Assembly: GCA_903915535.1 (NCBI GenBank)
Contig: CAIWTJ010000204.1
Span: 1-37,862 of the forward strand
Direction: 5' to 3'
Length of the DNA: 37,862 nt
Origin: Enhydrobacter aerosaccus
GTDB taxonomy: Bacteria > Pseudomonadota > Alphaproteobacteria > Reyranellales > Reyranellaceae
The notes under the pieces were generated by a model. The model was not told the origin of the DNA, ran no database searches, and was given only the letters and a program-made list of their open reading frames with translations. The position numbers and the translations under genes were made by a program. Shown in pieces: positions 23,398 to 32,028 of the stretch (position 1 is its first letter; the number at the start of each line of letters is the position of its first letter).

Positions 23398-24375
23398 TCA
23401 TTCCTTCTCGATGCCGGCGGCCTTGGCGAGTCGGCCCCATTTGTCGATCTCCGACTTGATGAAAGGCTTCACGCCGGCGGCAGGCATACGCTTTGGCTCG
23501 AACGACATCGCGTGCAACCGCTCGATCACCTTGGGATCGACGACGATGTCCTGCACCGCCTTGTCGACCTTGGCCGCAATCTCCGGCGGCGTCTTCGACG
23601 GCATCATCAGCACGAACCAGGCATCGAGCGCGAACTGGCCGAGTCCCGCTTCCTGGAAGGTCGGAACCCCCGGCAACTGGGGCGCGTGCGCGTCGGAGGC
23701 CAGCACCAGCGCCTTCACCTTGCCCGCCTTCACTTGCGGCACGGCGATCGCCACGTCGGCGAAGGTCATGTCGATCTGGCCCGACAGCAGATCGGCCAAC
23801 GCCTGCGGCGCGGCCTTGTAGGGCACGTAGACCATTTCCGACTTGGTGCGCTCGGCCAACGTCGCCGTGATCACGCGCGCCGACGGCGTGCCCGCGCCCG
23901 AGGTGAACGGCGGCTTGGCGGTCCGTGCGCGCTTGACGAAGGAGTCGAGCGTTTCGTTGCCAGGCTCGTTGCGCACCAGCAGCACGAACTGAAGAAAGCC
24001 GTAGAAGCCGACCGGCGTGAAGTCCGCAAGCGAATCGTAGGGCACGGCCTTCATCAGATTGGGATTGCCGGCATGGGTGGCCGCCGTGGCGATCATCATC
24101 GTGTAGCCGTCGGGAGCTGCGTGCGCGACGTAGCCGCCCGCGATCGAGCCGTTGCCGCCGCCCTTGTTGTCGACAATCACCGTCTGGCCCAGCCGCGGCG
24201 TCAGCTCCTCCGCCATGATGCGCGCCAGCGTGTCCGTGGCGCTGCCGGCCGCATAGGGCACGACGATGGTAAGCGGCTTGGCGGGCCAGGTCTCGGCCTG
24301 CGCGGCCGTGCCGAGGGGGAGAGTGGCGACAGCCGCCAAGGAAGATCCAAGCGTCGAACGTCTTGTCAGGGTCAT
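23398..24375 (-). CDS. tripartite tricarboxylate transporter substrate-binding protein (TctC/Bug family)
   Basis: A 325-residue Bug-type periplasmic binding protein. Tat-like signal 'LTRRSTLGSSLAAVATLPLG' ending AAQA. Family stretches: 'WPAKPLTIVVPYAAGSATDTLAR', 'LGQTVIVDNKGGGNGSIAGGYV', 'MVYVPYKAAPQALADLLSGQIDMTF'. ATG at 24375 has AAGGA upstream; the frame is open further upstream but without a better start. First gene of a two-gene operon with the SsuD-like enzyme and divergent from a gamma-glutamyltransferase-like gene. Ligand unknown; the partner enzyme hints at a sulfonate. Confidence 0.93.
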   Translation of the reverse strand: MTLTRRSTLGSSLAAVATLPLGTAAQAETWPAKPLTIVVPYAAGSATDTLARIMAEELTPRLGQTVIVDNKGGGNGSIAGGYVAHAAPDGYTMMIATAATHAGNPNLMKAVPYDSLADFTPVGFYGFLQFVLLVRNEPGNETLDSFVKRARTAKPPFTSGAGTPSARVITATLAERTKSEMVYVPYKAAPQALADLLSGQIDMTFADVAIAVPQVKAGKVKALVLASDAHAPQLPGVPTFQEAGLGQFALDAWFVLMMPSKTPPEIAAKVDKAVQDIVVDPKVIERLHAMSFEPKRMPAAGVKPFIKSEIDKWGRLAKAAGIEKE

Positions 24376-24474
24376 GCCGTCCTTTATCGCGGACAGACCG
24401 GCATGCGCAAATTGCGCTGGTCCCGACGCGCGGAACTCGCCACCATCGCCGCCTAAATCGGGAGGCAGGGGATC

Positions 24475-26091
24475 ATGTTGCAGCACGGTAAGCGTCCGAC
24501 AATCGCATCGCGGCACGGCATGGTGGCCGCGGCGCATCCTCTCGCCGCCGCCGCCGGTGCGCGCATCCTCTCCAATGGCGGCAACGCCTTCGATGCCGCG
24601 GCCGCCACCGCCGCCGCACTCAATGTCGTCGAACCTTATATGTCCGGCCTCGCGGGCCAGGGGCTCGCCACCGTCTATGTGGCGAAGGAAAAGCGCGTGC
24701 GCTCGCTCTCGTTCATGGGCGCGATCCCGCGCAAGTTCCCGCTCGACAAGCTCAACAACCGCGAACAGCTCATTCGCGGGCCGGTCGCCGTCGGCGCGCC
24801 GGGCAATCTCGGCGGCTGGTGCGAGATGGTGAGCACTTACGGCACCAAGAAGCTGCCCGAACTGTTCGCGCCCGCGATCAAGCTCGCGCGTGACGGCTAC
24901 TCGATGATCGAGTTCAACGTCGAGGAGTTCAACGGCGGCGGCAGCGAGCTCAGCCGGCACGCTACGCTCGCGCCCGCCTTCAAGGCCAACTATCTCGACG
25001 GCATCGAGGGCGGCACGCCCAAGCTGGGCGCCGTGCTGAAGCAGCCCGATCTCGCCAAGACGTTCGAGGCGATCGCGGCCGAAGGCCCCAAACTTCTTTA
25101 CGGCGGCGCACTCGGCCAGAAGCTGGTCGACCGGCTGCAGGAGCTGGGCGGCGTGCTGACCATGGACGATCTGCGCGACGTGAAGATCGAATGGGTCGAT
25201 CCGATCACTGCCGACTATCGCGGCCGCACCGTGCACGTGCCGCCGCCGCCTTGCGAGTCGTTCCAGTATCTCCTCACGCTGCGCATCCTCGAAGGCTTCG
25301 ACCTCGCGAAGATGCCGCGCAACGGCGTCGAGCATATCGACACCGTGCTGCGCGCCATCCGCGTCGCCGCGGGCGTGCGCATCAAGACCGGCACGCCCTC
25401 CAAGCAGAAACTGGCCGAGCTGCTCTCCGACGGCCACATCGAAGGTCTGCGCGCGCGCGTGCGCGACAAGAAGCCGATCACTGGTCCGACCGAGCAGTGG
25501 ACGCCCGACGTCACGGAAGAAGGCCACACGACGTCGTTCTCGATCGGCGATGCCGAAGGCAACATGGTGTGCGTGACGCAGAGCCTCGGCAGCGTGTTTG
25601 GCTCGGGCGTCGTGGTGCCGGGCACCGGCGTCTGCTGCAACAACTTCCTCTACTGGGCGGACGTCAATCCCAAGAGCCCCAACCGGGCCAAGATCGGCGA
25701 GATCATGCCGGTGTGCGTGGCGCCCTCGATCGTGACCCAGAAAGACGGCACGCCGGTGCTCGCCTTGGGCACGCCCGGCAGCTACGGCATCCTGCAGACC
25801 CAGCCGCAGGCGTTCGTGCAGTACGTCGACTACGCCCTGCCGCTGCAGCAGGCGATCGAGGCCCCGCGCGCCCGTCTCACCGATGGTCGCGCCGTGCTGC
25901 TCGAATCGCGCGTCGAGTCCAAGGTCCATGCCGAGCTGCGCGAGCGCGGCCACGACCTCACAAGCGGTCCGGACTGGACCATGAAGGTGGGTGGCATGCA
26001 GGGCGTTGCGATCGATCCCGAGACGCGCGTCTACACCGGCGGCTGCGACCCCCGCCGCGACGGCTACGTGGTGCCGGCCTCTCCTATTTGA
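24475..26091 (+). CDS. gamma-glutamyltransferase-like Ntn hydrolase, cytoplasmic
   Basis: A 538-residue member of the gamma-glutamyltransferase family, which cleaves itself to free a catalytic threonine. N-terminal 'GMVAAAHPLAAAAGARILSNGGNAFDAA' (cited by its parts HPLAAAAG and GGNAFDAA); 'APGNLGGWCEM'; nucleophile Thr352 in 'GHTTSFSIGDAEGNMV'; then 'GSVFGSGVVVPGTGVCCNN'. No signal peptide is visible, while typical bacterial GGT is periplasmic. The glycine motif is SGLAGQG rather than the usual SGLGGGG type. Some relatives are cephalosporin acylases or act on other gamma-glutamyl or amide substrates. GGAGG precedes the ATG. Divergent from the Bug/SsuD operon. Confidence 0.9.
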   Translation: MLQHGKRPTIASRHGMVAAAHPLAAAAGARILSNGGNAFDAAAATAAALNVVEPYMSGLAGQGLATVYVAKEKRVRSLSFMGAIPRKFPLDKLNNREQLIRGPVAVGAPGNLGGWCEMVSTYGTKKLPELFAPAIKLARDGYSMIEFNVEEFNGGGSELSRHATLAPAFKANYLDGIEGGTPKLGAVLKQPDLAKTFEAIAAEGPKLLYGGALGQKLVDRLQELGGVLTMDDLRDVKIEWVDPITADYRGRTVHVPPPPCESFQYLLTLRILEGFDLAKMPRNGVEHIDTVLRAIRVAAGVRIKTGTPSKQKLAELLSDGHIEGLRARVRDKKPITGPTEQWTPDVTEEGHTTSFSIGDAEGNMVCVTQSLGSVFGSGVVVPGTGVCCNNFLYWADVNPKSPNRAKIGEIMPVCVAPSIVTQKDGTPVLALGTPGSYGILQTQPQAFVQYVDYALPLQQAIEAPRARLTDGRAVLLESRVESKVHAELRERGHDLTSGPDWTMKVGGMQGVAIDPETRVYTGGCDPRRDGYVVPASPI

Positions 26092-26097
26092 GCGGCC

Positions 26098-26535
26098 TTA
26101 CTTGAGCGGCAAGGATGGCTGTGAGATCTCGGCGATCGCTTCGCCGAGATGCTCGGCGTCTGTCGCGCGCGGCTCGGCGGCAATGTCGCCCAGGGATACG
26201 ATGCCGACCAGATTCTTCTGGCGGTCGAGGACGACGAGACGGCGGACCTGCAGCGCCTCCATGCGCTTTAGCGCGGCTTCGACATCCTCGTCCTCGAAGA
26301 CGTAGGCAATATCCTCGCTCATGCAATCGCGCACCAGCATGTCGACCGGCGATGCCCCGGTCGCCACGCCGCGCACAACGATGTCGCGGTCGGTGATGGC
26401 GCCCAGCAGCCGGCGGCCCTGGCAGACCGGCAGGGAACCGACGCCCCCTCGCTCCATGGCTTCGGCCGCACTCTGAAGCGAGGCGTCGGGCGGCACGGTT
26501 TCGACCTCGCGGGTCATCACGTCGGAGACTTGCAT
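26098..26535 (-). CDS. CBS-domain pair protein
   Basis: A 145-residue protein consisting of two CBS domains (about residues 5-58 and 72-126): 'VSDVMTREVETVPPDASLQSAAEAM' with 'GSLPVCQGRRLLGAITDRDIVVR', then 'VRDCMSEDIAYVFEDEDVEAAL' with 'VRRLVVLDRQKNLVGIVSLGDIA'. Such Bateman modules bind adenosyl nucleotides and sense energy state. No partner domain. The ATG at 26535 lacks a clear ribosome site. Convergent with the GGT-like gene six bases away. Confidence 0.9.
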   Translation of the reverse strand: MQVSDVMTREVETVPPDASLQSAAEAMERGGVGSLPVCQGRRLLGAITDRDIVVRGVATGASPVDMLVRDCMSEDIAYVFEDEDVEAALKRMEALQVRRLVVLDRQKNLVGIVSLGDIAAEPRATDAEHLGEAIAEISQPSLPLK

Positions 26536-26657
26536 GCGAATTTAATGCCTGACCGACCTCCAGGTTGCGTCCCTCTCCCACTTGGCCCGTGGCGGTCTTA
26601 CATGGATCGGTCATAATAGTTGATGATACTGTGCAAGATTCAACCGGGGAGAGGGAA

Positions 26658-27473
26658 ATGATTCCTGTCGATGCTCAAACGATGCGGGAAGTGGCGCCGC
26701 ATTTTTCGGGAGAACTTGCCGACCATCAGGCCAAGATCATCGCGGCCGTGGGCGAAGTCCTTGCCTCAACGCTCGACGAATACGAAATCAACACCCCTCT
26801 GCGCGCCGCGCATTTTCTCGGCCAGACCTGCCACGAGTCGGCAGGCTTCCGTACGACGGAGGAGTTTGCGTCCGGCGCCGACTACGAGGGACGCAAAGAC
26901 CTCGGAAACACCAAGCCGGGCGACGGGGTGCGCTACAAGGGCCGGGGGCTGATCCAGCTCACCGGACGCGCCAACTACAAGACGTATGGCAAGGCATTGG
27001 GCATTGACCTCGAGAACGACCCTCTGCGCGCCGCCGATCCTGTTCTCTCACTCCGGATTGCCTGCGAGTATTGGAAGGCGAAAAAGATCAATGCGGCCTG
27101 CGATAACGACGACCTCATCGCGGTGACACGGCTCATCAACGGCTTGCTGAACGGCCTCGATGATCGCCGCACTTACACGACGAAGGCCAAGAATGCCATT
27201 GCCCGCCTCCTGGGCATCCAGCTTAGCGGCCAACAGGGCGACTCCGACCATCCGATCCTTCGTCGCGGATCGAAAGGCGACGACGTCGTTCAACTTCAGA
27301 AGCTTCTCGCCCAGGCAGGTTTCGCGCTCGGCATCGACGGAGATTTCGGCGCCGGCACGGAGGTCGCGGTCAAAAGCCTCCAATCCGACAATGGGGTGGA
27401 TGCGGACGGCATCGTGGGCGACCAAACCTGGAAGATCCTGCTCGCCGCGACGACGAAGAAGACGAATAGCTAG
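26658..27473 (+). CDS. GH19-like endolysin/chitinase with peptidoglycan-binding domain
   Basis: A 271-residue protein. The N-terminal domain (about residues 1-200) resembles glycoside hydrolase 19 lysozymes: 'RAAHFLGQTCHESAGFRTTEEF' with Glu60 as probable general acid and Glu68/69 nearby, then 'GVRYKGRGLIQLTGRANYKTYG'. The C-terminus (about 205-266) is a peptidoglycan-binding domain type 1: 'LRRGSKGDDVVQLQKLLAQAG', 'GIDGDFGAGTEVAVKSLQ', 'DGIVGDQTWKILL'. No signal peptide. GAGAGGGA precedes ATG at 26658. Typical of phage lysis cassettes, but no other phage gene is near, so it is a domesticated or stray gene. Confidence 0.87.
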   Translation: MIPVDAQTMREVAPHFSGELADHQAKIIAAVGEVLASTLDEYEINTPLRAAHFLGQTCHESAGFRTTEEFASGADYEGRKDLGNTKPGDGVRYKGRGLIQLTGRANYKTYGKALGIDLENDPLRAADPVLSLRIACEYWKAKKINAACDNDDLIAVTRLINGLLNGLDDRRTYTTKAKNAIARLLGIQLSGQQGDSDHPILRRGSKGDDVVQLQKLLAQAGFALGIDGDFGAGTEVAVKSLQSDNGVDADGIVGDQTWKILLAATTKKTNS

Positions 27474-27484
27474 GAAGACGCGCT

Positions 27485-27502
27485 GCCAGGCCGAAACCTG
27501 GC
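27485..27502 (+). terminator. hairpin after the endolysin gene
   Basis: GCCAGG-CCGAAA-CCTGGC, six pairs, twelve bases after the endolysin stop, with no T-run. A weak terminator candidate only. Confidence 0.3.
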
Positions 27503-27574
27503 GGCATTCCCCTTGCACTGAGGCCCCCGGCACGTTGGAATACGCCCAACGACAATTCGAAAAGGGGATGCTGG

Positions 27575-29167
27575 ATGCGTAAACTGGTTTGGCTGGCGGT
27601 CGCCGGTCTCGCCGTCCTGGGGGCAGCGACCGCGAGCGCCCAGACGACACCGCGCAAGGGCGGCACGATCCGCATGACCGCGCCCTATGCCGCGAGCTTC
27701 GGCAGCCTCGACTTCCACACCACGCCGCGTGCCCAGGACGAGATCGTCGGCAAGTCGCTCAACCGCACGCTCTACAATTTCGATTCGAGCACCAACAAGC
27801 TGGTGCTGGAGCTCGCGACCTCGGTCACCGCCTCGCCCGACGGCCTGGTCCACACCTTCAAGCTGCGCCAGGACGCCTACTTCCATAACGGCCGCAAGAT
27901 GACGGCCGACGACATCATCTGGTCGTACACGCGTATCATGGACGGCGCCAAGGCCTATCCCGGCGCGCGCTACGTCCGGCTGATCAAGGGCGCGATCGAC
28001 GTCGAGAAGGGCACGGCGAAGGAAATCTCCGGCCTCAAGAAGATCGACGACTTCACGCTCGAGATGACGATCACCGACATCACCGATCCCGGCTTCTACT
28101 TCTTCGACGGCACGACGGCGATCCTGCCCAAGGAAGAAGTCGAGAAGCCCAACTTCGCCAACAATCCGGTGGGCCTGGGCCCGTTCAAGTTCAAGGAGCA
28201 CATTCCGGGCTCGCGCGTCGTTCTCGAGCGCTTCGACAAGTTCTACAAGCCCGGCAAGCCCTACGCCGACCGCATCGTCGTGCAGCTGATGGCCGAGGCC
28301 GCGGCGCGCGACGTGGCGTTCCGCAACAAGGAGATCGACACCTCGATCCTGGGCCCGGCGCAGTACGTGGCCTATCGCGCCGACCCCGAGCTCTCCAAGG
28401 GCATCCTCGAGGTGGCCGAGATGTTCACGCGCTCGATGCGCATGAACCCGGAGTTCAAGCCGTTCGCCGACAAGCGCGTGCGCCAGGCGATCAACTACGC
28501 CATCGACACCGACCTGATCATCAAGCGGCTGGTCAAGGACAAGGCCTATCGCGCCACCAGCTGGCTTCCGCTCAGCTCGCCGTCCTTCGACAAGGCGGTC
28601 AAGCCCTACGCCTACGATCCCGAGAAGGCGAAGAAGCTGCTGGCGGACGCCGGTTACGCCAACGGCTTCGAGTTCGAATGGACGACCAGCCAGAACGAGA
28701 GCTGGGGCCTGCCGATCGTCGAAGCGGTGATCCCGATGCTGGCCAAGGTCGGCATCAAGGCAAAGCCCAAGCTGATCGAGACCACGGTGCTGACCGACGT
28801 CATCATCAAGGGCGACTTCCAGGCCGTCATCAGCTCGAGCCTGACGGGTCCGGATTCGCTCGCCCAACTGCGCTGCTTCTATTCCAAGACGCCGCGCTCG
28901 GCCTGCAACTACGTGACGTTCAACAATCCGGCGTTCGACAAGCTGCTCGACGACGCGGGCCAGACGACCGACGCGGCCAAGCGCGTCGACCTGCTGCGCC
29001 AGGCCAACAACATCCTGTACGAAGAAGCACCCGTTTGGTTCTTCAACTACAACAAGGCCGTGCTAGCCTATCAGCCGTGGATCCACGGCCTTCAGGCCAA
29101 CCCGACCGAGATCACGCACCAGTACACCGAAGATCTCTGGGTCGACGAAAAGTCGCCGGCCAAGTGA
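27575..29167 (+). CDS. ABC transporter substrate-binding protein, family 5
   Basis: Periplasmic binding protein of 530 residues with a Sec signal (residues 1-22, ending ASAQ). Family features: 'GGTIRMTAPYAASFGSLDFH', 'SVTASPDGLVHTFKLRQDAYFHNGRKMTADDIIWSYTRI' (cited by HNGRKMTADDIIWS), 'FADKRVRQAINYAIDTDLI', 'YDPEKAKKLLADAGY'. AAGGGGA lies before the ATG at 27575. It heads a second, unrelated peptide-type importer operon ending with a nucleotide cyclase. Ligand not deducible. Confidence 0.94.
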   Translation: MRKLVWLAVAGLAVLGAATASAQTTPRKGGTIRMTAPYAASFGSLDFHTTPRAQDEIVGKSLNRTLYNFDSSTNKLVLELATSVTASPDGLVHTFKLRQDAYFHNGRKMTADDIIWSYTRIMDGAKAYPGARYVRLIKGAIDVEKGTAKEISGLKKIDDFTLEMTITDITDPGFYFFDGTTAILPKEEVEKPNFANNPVGLGPFKFKEHIPGSRVVLERFDKFYKPGKPYADRIVVQLMAEAAARDVAFRNKEIDTSILGPAQYVAYRADPELSKGILEVAEMFTRSMRMNPEFKPFADKRVRQAINYAIDTDLIIKRLVKDKAYRATSWLPLSSPSFDKAVKPYAYDPEKAKKLLADAGYANGFEFEWTTSQNESWGLPIVEAVIPMLAKVGIKAKPKLIETTVLTDVIIKGDFQAVISSSLTGPDSLAQLRCFYSKTPRSACNYVTFNNPAFDKLLDDAGQTTDAAKRVDLLRQANNILYEEAPVWFFNYNKAVLAYQPWIHGLQANPTEITHQYTEDLWVDEKSPAK

Positions 29168-29186
29168 CGGTGCCGAAGGCACCGTC
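29166..29186. repeat. perfect hairpin at the end of the binding-protein gene
   Basis: GACGGTGCC-GAA-GGCACCGTC, nine perfect pairs around a three-base loop; the first bases are the TGA stop region. It could lower downstream expression, as hairpins after binding-protein genes often do, or be the edge of the larger repeat that follows. Confidence 0.6.
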
Positions 29187-29276
29187 ACCCCGAGCGAAGC
29201 AAAGCGTAGTCGAGGGGTCTCTCTTGTCTCGTTCACCTGAGAGATCCCTCCGCTCGCTGCGCTCGGTCGGGACGAC
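29184..29276. repeat. REP/MITE-like palindromic intergenic repeat
   Basis: The two ends, GTCACCCCGAGCG... and ...CGCTCGGTCGGGACGAC, are imperfect inverted copies over about 40 bases each. Inner arms GAGGGGTCTCTC and GAGAGATCCCTC flank a short centre. The composition is typical of dispersed palindromic elements seen in bacterial intergenic regions. It fills nearly all of the space between the binding-protein and permease genes. Confidence 0.6.
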
Positions 29277-29289
29277 GGGCTAGCCCGCC

Positions 29290-30222
29290 GTGCTCATCGT
29301 CATCGCCCGTCGCATCGCCAACGTCGTCCCTACTCTCGCGGCCGTCATCGCGCTGATCTTCCTGCTGTTCTCCGTGCTACCGGGCAGCTTCATCTCGGGC
29401 ATGTCCGAAGAAGGCCGCACCATCGACCCCGCGGTCATGGAGCGGATGCGCAAGGAGATGGGCCTCGACGATCCGCTGCCGACGCGCTTCGCCAAGTACG
29501 TTACCCACGTCGCGACCGGCGATCTCGGCACGTCCTTCCGCACGCGCGAGCCCGTGACGACGCTGATCGGCCCGCGCATCTGGCCGTCGCTGAAGCTGGT
29601 GTTTGCCGCCATGACGTTCGCGATCGGCGTCGGCGTGACCCTGGGCTTCTTCGCGGCGCTGAAGCCCGGCAGCCTGATCGACACCTTCTCGATGGTCGGC
29701 GCTATCTCGGGCCTGTCGCTGTCGCAATTCTGGTTCGGCCTGATGCTGATGTATCTCTTTGCGCTCAAGCTCCAGTGGCTGCCGAGCTTCGGCTATGGCG
29801 ACGGCGGGCTGACGCACATCATTCTGCCCGCGGTGGCGCTGGGCGTCGGGCCGATGGCCCTGCTCGCCCGCACGACGCGCGCCGCCGTGCTCGACGTGCT
29901 CAACGCCGATTTCGTGCGCACCGCGCGCAGCAAGGGCATGAGCGAGCGCCGCGTCGTCACCTGGCACGTGCTGCGCAACGCGCTGGTGCTGGTGGTCACT
30001 ATCGTCGGCCTCCAGTTCGGCTCGCTGATGGGCCAGGCCGTGGTGGTCGAGAAACTGTTCGCCTGGCCCGGCATCGGCTCGCTGATGGTCGACTCGGTGT
30101 TCCAGCGCGACATGCCGGCCGTCCAGGGCTGCATCCTGATGATCGTGCTGTTCTTCCTCGTCATCAACACGCTGGTCGATCTCGCCTACGTCGCGATCGA
30201 CCCGCGCATACGCTACAGCTGA
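29290..30222 (+). CDS. peptide-type ABC transporter permease (DppB/OppB-like)
   Basis: Inner-membrane permease of 310 residues from GTG at 29290. N-terminal helix with 'LLFSVLPGSFISG', then 'EMGLDDPLPTRFAKYV' and 'GDLGTSFRTREPV' as in DppB; EAA loop 'DFVRTARSKGMSERRVVTWHVLRNAL'; end 'LVDLAYVAIDPRIRYS'. It is separated from its binding-protein gene by the palindromic repeat, and is four bases from the next permease gene. Confidence 0.92.
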   Translation: MLIVIARRIANVVPTLAAVIALIFLLFSVLPGSFISGMSEEGRTIDPAVMERMRKEMGLDDPLPTRFAKYVTHVATGDLGTSFRTREPVTTLIGPRIWPSLKLVFAAMTFAIGVGVTLGFFAALKPGSLIDTFSMVGAISGLSLSQFWFGLMLMYLFALKLQWLPSFGYGDGGLTHIILPAVALGVGPMALLARTTRAAVLDVLNADFVRTARSKGMSERRVVTWHVLRNALVLVVTIVGLQFGSLMGQAVVVEKLFAWPGIGSLMVDSVFQRDMPAVQGCILMIVLFFLVINTLVDLAYVAIDPRIRYS

Positions 30223-30226
30223 ACCG

Positions 30227-31054
30227 ATGAAGCTGAAGGGTGGCTCTTCCCTCTGGATCGGCGGCGTTCTGGTCGGCATCGCCGTGGCGGCGGCAATCGC
30301 GGCACCGATCATCCAGCTCACCGATCCGGTGCTCGACGCCAACCTGATGAATGCCGAAATCCCGCCCGGGGCGGACTTCCCGTTCGGCACCGACGCGCAG
30401 GGCCGCGACATCTACTCGCGCATCGTCCACGGCGCGCGCATTTCGCTCACTGTCGGCATCGTGAGCCAGATCTGCAACAGCCTGATCGGCGTGACGCTGG
30501 GCCTCACCGCGGGCTACTGGGGCGGTTGGTGGGACGACCTGGTGAGCGGCCTCACCAACCTCATGCTGGCCATCCCCTCGCTGGTCTTTGCGCTCGCCAT
30601 CATGGCGATCCTGGGACCGGGCCTGTTCAGCCTCGTCATCGCCCTCGGCCTCACGAGCTGGTCCTACTCCTGCCGCATCGCGCGCGCGCAGGTCCTGTCG
30701 CTGAAGAGCCAGGGCTACGTCCAGGCCGCGCGCATCCTGGGTTACGGCGATCTGCGCATCATGTTCACGCAGGTGCTGCCGAACATCCTGGGGCCGCTGA
30801 TCGTGATCGCGACGCTCGGCATGGGCGGTGCGATCCTGTCCGAGGCGGCGCTGTCGTTCCTCGGCCTCGGCATCCGCCCGCCCTATCCGAGCTGGGGCAG
30901 CATGCTCTCCGAAGCGCGCGACCAGATCACGACGGCGCCGTGGCTCTCGGTGTTCCCGGGCCTTGCGATCTTCCTCACGGTGCTGGGCCTCAACCTGCTG
31001 GGTGACGGCCTGCGCGACATTCTCGACCCGCAGTCGACGACGAGGCGCGCATGA
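30227..31054 (+). CDS. peptide-type ABC transporter permease (DppC/OppC-like)
   Basis: Inner-membrane permease of 275 residues. After the first helix it has 'FPFGTDAQGRDIYSRIVHGARISL', the DppC hallmark, then EAA loop 'QGYVQAARILGYGDLRIMFTQVLPN' and 'EAALSFLGLGIRPPYPSWGSML', ending 'LLGDGLRDILDPQ'. Starts four bases after the DppB-like gene; its stop overlaps the next ATG by four bases. Confidence 0.92.
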   Translation: MKLKGGSSLWIGGVLVGIAVAAAIAAPIIQLTDPVLDANLMNAEIPPGADFPFGTDAQGRDIYSRIVHGARISLTVGIVSQICNSLIGVTLGLTAGYWGGWWDDLVSGLTNLMLAIPSLVFALAIMAILGPGLFSLVIALGLTSWSYSCRIARAQVLSLKSQGYVQAARILGYGDLRIMFTQVLPNILGPLIVIATLGMGGAILSEAALSFLGLGIRPPYPSWGSMLSEARDQITTAPWLSVFPGLAIFLTVLGLNLLGDGLRDILDPQSTTRRA

Positions 31055-32028
31055 GCGGCCCGCTGCTGAGGGTCGAGGACCTGCACATCGCGCTCAAGAC
31101 CGAGGCCGCGACCTACAATGCCGTGGAGAAGGTGTCGTTCGAGATCGGCCGCGGCGAGGCGTTCGGGCTGGTGGGCGAGTCGGGCTGCGGCAAGAGCATC
31201 ACCGCGCTCTCCGTGATGGGCCTGCTGCGCCGGCCGCTGTCGCTGAGCGGCGGCAGGATCATTCTCGACAATGAGGAGATCCAGGACGCCTCCGTCGCCG
31301 AATGGCGCCGCCTGCGCGGCAAGCGGATCGCCATGATCTTCCAGGAGCCGATGACGGCGCTCAATCCGCTGTCGCCCGTCGGCCGCCAGATCGCCGAGAT
31401 GTTCGTGCTGCACCAGGGCGCCAACTGGAACGAGGCGATGGACCGTGCCGAGGACGCCCTGCGACAGGTCCAGGTGCCGTCGCCCGAGCGGCGCATCAAG
31501 GATTTCCCGCATCAGCTCTCGGGCGGCATGCGCCAGAGGGTGATGATCGCGATCGCGCTTGCCTGCAGCCCCGAGCTGCTGATCGCCGACGAGCCCACCA
31601 CAGCCCTCGATGTCACCGTGCAGGCCGAGATCATCGATCTGATGGCCGAGCTGTGCGCGGCGAAGGGCACCGCGATCCTGATGATCAGCCACGACCTCGG
31701 CCTGGTGGCCAACATGTGCCGGCGCGTGGCCGTGATGTATGCCGGCCGCATCGTCGAGCAGCAGGACGCCGACGCGATCTTCGCCGCGCCGCGCCATCCC
31801 TACACGCAGGGACTGATCAATTCCCTGCCCCGCCTCGGCGAGCGCTCGCGGCGCGGCCGCCAGCGGCTGCAGGAAATCACCGGCGTGGTGCCGTCGATCG
31901 CGGGCTATCCGTCGGGCTGCCGCTTCAATCCACGCTGTGCGGCCGTGACCGATATCTGCCGCAGCGTCTCGCCGGAGATCACGCCGTTGCCGGCGGACGG
32001 ACTCGTGCGGTGCCATCACCATGGCTGA
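31051..32028 (+). CDS. peptide-type ABC transporter ATP-binding protein (DppD/OppD-like)
   Basis: ATPase of 325 residues, full family length. Walker A GESGCGKS, Q-loop 'MIFQEPMTALNPLSPVGRQI', signature LSGGMRQR, Walker B LLIADEPTTALD, switch His in MISHD. The C-terminal tail has the peptide-family cysteine cluster ('SGCRFNPRCAAVTDIC'), which in relatives binds an iron-sulfur cluster or stabilises the domain. Overlaps both neighbours (4 and 8 bases). Confidence 0.94.
   Translation: MSGPLLRVEDLHIALKTEAATYNAVEKVSFEIGRGEAFGLVGESGCGKSITALSVMGLLRRPLSLSGGRIILDNEEIQDASVAEWRRLRGKRIAMIFQEPMTALNPLSPVGRQIAEMFVLHQGANWNEAMDRAEDALRQVQVPSPERRIKDFPHQLSGGMRQRVMIAIALACSPELLIADEPTTALDVTVQAEIIDLMAELCAAKGTAILMISHDLGLVANMCRRVAVMYAGRIVEQQDADAIFAAPRHPYTQGLINSLPRLGERSRRGRQRLQEITGVVPSIAGYPSGCRFNPRCAAVTDICRSVSPEITPLPADGLVRCHHHG

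Noticed and set aside
24376..25953. Large N-terminal extension of the minus-strand Bug protein opposite the GGT-like gene
   Set aside because: The extension is antisense to a clear enzyme, while the ATG at 24375 begins a normal signal peptide.
26658..27473. Prophage region around the endolysin
   Set aside because: The neighbours are a CBS protein and a peptide ABC operon; no other phage gene or attachment site is visible.
27499..27518. Sigma54 promoter (TGGC...TTGCA) before the second peptide ABC operon
   Set aside because: The distance between the GG and GC elements is 13 bases instead of the required 10.
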